DNA of 64,000 nt from PSRF01 sp051000815 (GTDB taxonomy: Bacteria > Acidobacteriota > Blastocatellia > Pyrinomonadales > Pyrinomonadaceae): positions 62,001 through 126,000 of the forward strand of contig JBPCNX010000073.1 of the NCBI GenBank assembly GCA_051000815.1, in the 5' to 3' direction. A model generated the notes under the pieces. That model saw only the letters and a list, made by a program, of their open reading frames with translations. It did not search any database and had not been told where the DNA came from. Each line of letters opens with the position of its first letter. Position 1 is the stretch's first letter. A program made the position numbers and the translations under genes. Of this stretch, positions 61,544 through 64,000 are shown piece after piece.

Positions 61544-62284
61544 CTATCCTTTTGGGGGCATTGATTTCTTAATTGATTCAAGGACTTCACTGACAAACCT
61601 GTCTGCGTCCGAATCTTTGTATCTATCAAACGGAACTACACCGGAATGGTCTAGAGGAATCACTTGGCCATTTAGGAGTTCATACCCAGTAAGTATGGAG
61701 AAACCACCATCATTAAGTTGCTTTAGGAAAAGCATGTATGTGTGGCCCACCTTCGGTATTCCGAAACCATCCACGAAGTAACGAAATTCTGAGCCCGAGG
61801 GAAACCTGACGCGACCTCCCTCGCGTTCTGCAACTACAGCCGAGGCGATTCCAGCTTCATCCTTAAGTACCTTTTCAACATCAACAACTACTTCTGAATA
61901 CACCCCAGACCTATCGTCGGAAATGTGGGCTTTCGCTTCCGACACCTTTCCTATAACAATGGTTGTGCTTTCTTCTACTGGCAGGGCAGGGAAGTCTTCT
62001 GGCCAGTGGTAGACTGTCGATGCCCCCGTCATACCCTCTACAATTGGAGGACTACCTCCTAGGTTGTGGCGCCGATCTTTCGCCAATCTTCGCTCACGCT
62101 CTGCAGCCCGTGTCGGTTTCGGTTCGTTGTAATCGACTATTGGTAATTGTTCATCAAGCGCCTTACGAGAAGCCTTCATTAATTCTTCATACTTCTCGCT
62201 ACGCTGGCCCTGTTGCGCGCCAATGCCAATTACAACTAAAGCGGCTAAGGCGAAGGCCAAAGTGATTAACGCCATCTTTTTCAT
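61544..62284 (-). CDS. Exported protein of unknown function
   Basis: 246 residues, CGAGGTAC ribosome site. Signal peptide to about residue 24 (ALITLAFALAALVVIGIGAQ). A charged helical segment (~25-75) precedes a beta-rich domain (~105-235: STTIVIGKVSEAKAHISDDR, VYSEVVVDVEKVLKDEAGIA, GHTYMLFLKQLNDGGFSILT). I do not recognise the family; the second half has the look of a small secreted beta-barrel. It precedes the short gene at 61245-61541 by 2 bp, forming a two-gene operon. Confidence 0.62.
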   Translation of the reverse strand: MKKMALITLAFALAALVVIGIGAQQGQRSEKYEELMKASRKALDEQLPIVDYNEPKPTRAAERERRLAKDRRHNLGGSPPIVEGMTGASTVYHWPEDFPALPVEESTTIVIGKVSEAKAHISDDRSGVYSEVVVDVEKVLKDEAGIASAVVAEREGGRVRFPSGSEFRYFVDGFGIPKVGHTYMLFLKQLNDGGFSILTGYELLNGQVIPLDHSGVVPFDRYKDSDADRFVSEVLESIKKSMPPKG

Positions 62285-62508
62285 AACTTGTACCTCGTGA
62301 CGGGACGGTCAGTGGATAGAGGAGTGAGACAATGGCACGCTATACCTCAAGTACATGCATGTAAATACCAGGGCTTCCTGGCTCCTGAGTTTCGTTCTCT
62401 CTCCGTTGCGATGTGTCCACTCACTGAAGATAGATGCGTCTGGTCAGTTGCTGGCACTTTGAATATGGCCGACGCGGATTCAGAGAACTCCGCGAACTTC
62501 AGGTCAGA

Positions 62509-64000
62509 TTAGTTTGAGGCTGGCTGAGCAAGACCGAACTCAGGGCCAGTTTCTGCCGTCCCATCAAGTTGCGCAGCCAGCTTTGCAGCGGCGGTAACAG
62601 GTTCTTTGCAGGAGTAATGCTCACAAACATAAGCGGTGGGGAGGCCGGCCAAGGTGCTGCGGTCACGCAGCAGGGGAACGAGGTCCGAGGCGCGCGTCTC
62701 ACTAGCGCCTGAATGAGCAACCACCTTGTTGGGTAGGTAGCGGCTCCAAACTTCTCGCTGCAGTTCTTTGGTTGCGGCGGCGGCGGGATCGCCGACTATA
62801 GCAATCTCTTTCGGAGTGCTCAGGTGAAAGTCGAACGCGCAAAGCGCCCGCCCGAATCCCGACGGGTAACGCTTAACTGAATCGGCGACCAGACGAAGCA
62901 CCGTCGTGGCGAGCCTTCTGTAGGTCTCATTATCCGTGAGCACCGCAAGTCGCAACAGGACGTCGGCCGCAACAGAGTTGCCTGACGGAGTTGCGTTATC
63001 GAAATAGTCTTTCGAGCGGACGATTAACGTTTCATGGCTTTTTCCTGTAAAGAAAAATCCTCCGTCCTGATCATCCCAAAACTCCTCTATCATTGTTGAC
63101 GTCACGGACAGACACTCTTCAAGCCACTCCAATTCGCCCGTTGTCTCATAAAGACTAAGAAGGCCATCGCTCAGAAATGCATAATCCTCAAGATAACCAT
63201 TCAGTTTAGCGATTCCATCCTTGTAGGTCCGCAGCAATAAACCACTCCTTCGCAGCCTCGCGAGAACGAACCGCGCATTGTTCCTCGCCACGTTCAAATA
63301 GTCCTGGCGATCCAGCACCGCGCCGGCTTCTGCAAAACTGGCCATCATCATCCCATTCCAGGACGTAAGGATTTTTTCGTCCCGGGCCGGTTTCACACGC
63401 TGCTCGCGGATCGCAAAGAGTTTCCGCCGCGATCTCTCCAACGCTTCCTCGAGCTCATCAGGGGTAACATTCGTCTCCTTAGCAACCTCTGCGACGCCAC
63501 GAGTTACGTTTAGAATATTCTTGCCTTCAAAGTTTCCGCCTGAGGAGATGTTGTAGTAGGTGGAAAACAGTCGAGCATCGTATTCGCCCAACGCTTCTTC
63601 AATTTCAGCCAGACTCCAAACAAAAAACTTCCCTTCGACGCCTTCGGAGTCGGCATCCTGGGTGGAGTAAAAACCGCCGTCGCGCGAGGTCATCTCACGC
63701 ACCACATAATCCAACACACCCTCAGCAACGCGGCGAGCTTCATCATCGCGGGTCACCTGATAAAGATGAATGTAGAGCCGCGAAAGAAGCGCATTGTCAT
63801 AGAGCATCTTTTCAAAATGCGGCACTAACCATTTGGCATCGGTGGCATAGCGGTGAAAACCGCCGCCGAGCTGATCGTAGATGCCGCCTTCAGCCATCTT
63901 CCGGCAAGAGTGTCGAATAATCTGAAACGCCTCCGGCGTACGGAGCCGACAGTAAATGCGCTGCAGGAACTCGAGAACCATTGACGGAGGAAACTTGGGA
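62509..64000 (-). CDS. YyaL-like thioredoxin/glucosamine-epimerase-fold protein, 5' partial
   Basis: The frame runs off the right edge, so the N-terminal thioredoxin (DUF255) domain is missing. About 496 residues are visible, starting PKFPPSMVLEFL. The (alpha/alpha)6 barrel region carries GIYDQLGGGFHRYATDAKWL, VPHFEKMLYDNALL, GGFYSTQDADSEGVEGKFFV and LTSWNGMMMASFAEAGAVLD, all strong YyaL hallmarks. YyaL proteins are widespread, but their activity is unresolved. The preceding 62285-62508 gap shows no gene. Confidence 0.92.
   Translation of the reverse strand, partial: PKFPPSMVLEFLQRIYCRLRTPEAFQIIRHSCRKMAEGGIYDQLGGGFHRYATDAKWLVPHFEKMLYDNALLSRLYIHLYQVTRDDEARRVAEGVLDYVVREMTSRDGGFYSTQDADSEGVEGKFFVWSLAEIEEALGEYDARLFSTYYNISSGGNFEGKNILNVTRGVAEVAKETNVTPDELEEALERSRRKLFAIREQRVKPARDEKILTSWNGMMMASFAEAGAVLDRQDYLNVARNNARFVLARLRRSGLLLRTYKDGIAKLNGYLEDYAFLSDGLLSLYETTGELEWLEECLSVTSTMIEEFWDDQDGGFFFTGKSHETLIVRSKDYFDNATPSGNSVAADVLLRLAVLTDNETYRRLATTVLRLVADSVKRYPSGFGRALCAFDFHLSTPKEIAIVGDPAAAATKELQREVWSRYLPNKVVAHSGASETRASDLVPLLRDRSTLAGLPTAYVCEHYSCKEPVTAAAKLAAQLDGTAETGPEFGLAQPASN

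Overview
The window reads as a chromosomal segment of a Gram-negative, aerobic, heterotrophic bacterium, most likely an Acidobacteriota member of the Blastocatellia type. This assignment is inference. It rests on the Acidobacteria-style VWFA-domain secreted protein, a split quinol:cytochrome c reductase with a giant multihaem cytochrome, the full System I cytochrome c maturation set, and many short heptamer-type intergenic repeats. I saw no rRNA, tRNA, CRISPR array, insertion sequence or phage gene.

Layout. 1-9.6 kb: the distal part of a Tad/Flp pilus operon (secretin, TadG-like and two TadE-like pseudopilins, CpaE, CpaF, TadB, TadC, TPR protein), followed by a winged-helix AAA+ ATPase. 11-17.8 kb: a run of exported proteins (LysM/SLT transglycosylase, duplicated-motif protein, VWA protein, thioredoxin-LolA-like fusion, small peptidase-like protein), two of which share an undescribed ~40-residue motif. 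17.9-25.4 kb, minus strand: ccmABCDEFGHI plus a TPR protein. 25.5-32.5 kb: a chelatase locus with a fused ChlI-ChlD protein and a BchH-type large subunit broken into two genes in reversed order (C-terminal half first, N-terminal half last). A GxxExxY gene flanked by 25-bp direct repeats lies between the halves. 33-50 kb: a respiratory supercluster with Rieske protein, cytochrome b in two parts, octahaem cytochrome c, copper lipoprotein, haem A synthesis (ctaA, ctaB), aa3-type oxidase subunits, DUF420 assembly protein and small accessory proteins, then a convergent ferredoxin. 50-54 kb: stress/glycine-zipper protein, an unlisted 57-residue zinc-ribbon membrane protein, an M14 peptidase, a REPIN-like inverted repeat and an EamA exporter. 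54-58 kb: the pyruvate dehydrogenase operon (pdhA-pdhB-pdhC). 58.4-61 kb: an HD-GYP/GAF/GGDEF signalling protein. 61-64 kb: two secreted proteins of unknown function and the 3' part of a YyaL-like gene running off the window.

How it fits together. The Ccm proteins would attach haem to the eight CXXCH sites of the large cytochrome. The reductase would pass electrons through it, and perhaps through the copper lipoprotein, to the CuA centre of the oxidase. PDH supplies acetyl-CoA and NADH. The chelatase locus is the oddest part: it has the metal-insertion enzyme of (bacterio)chlorophyll or cobalamin synthesis but no other gene of those pathways within the window. Its large subunit is circularly rearranged and carries in-frame heptamer repeats of the kind seen between genes elsewhere in the window.
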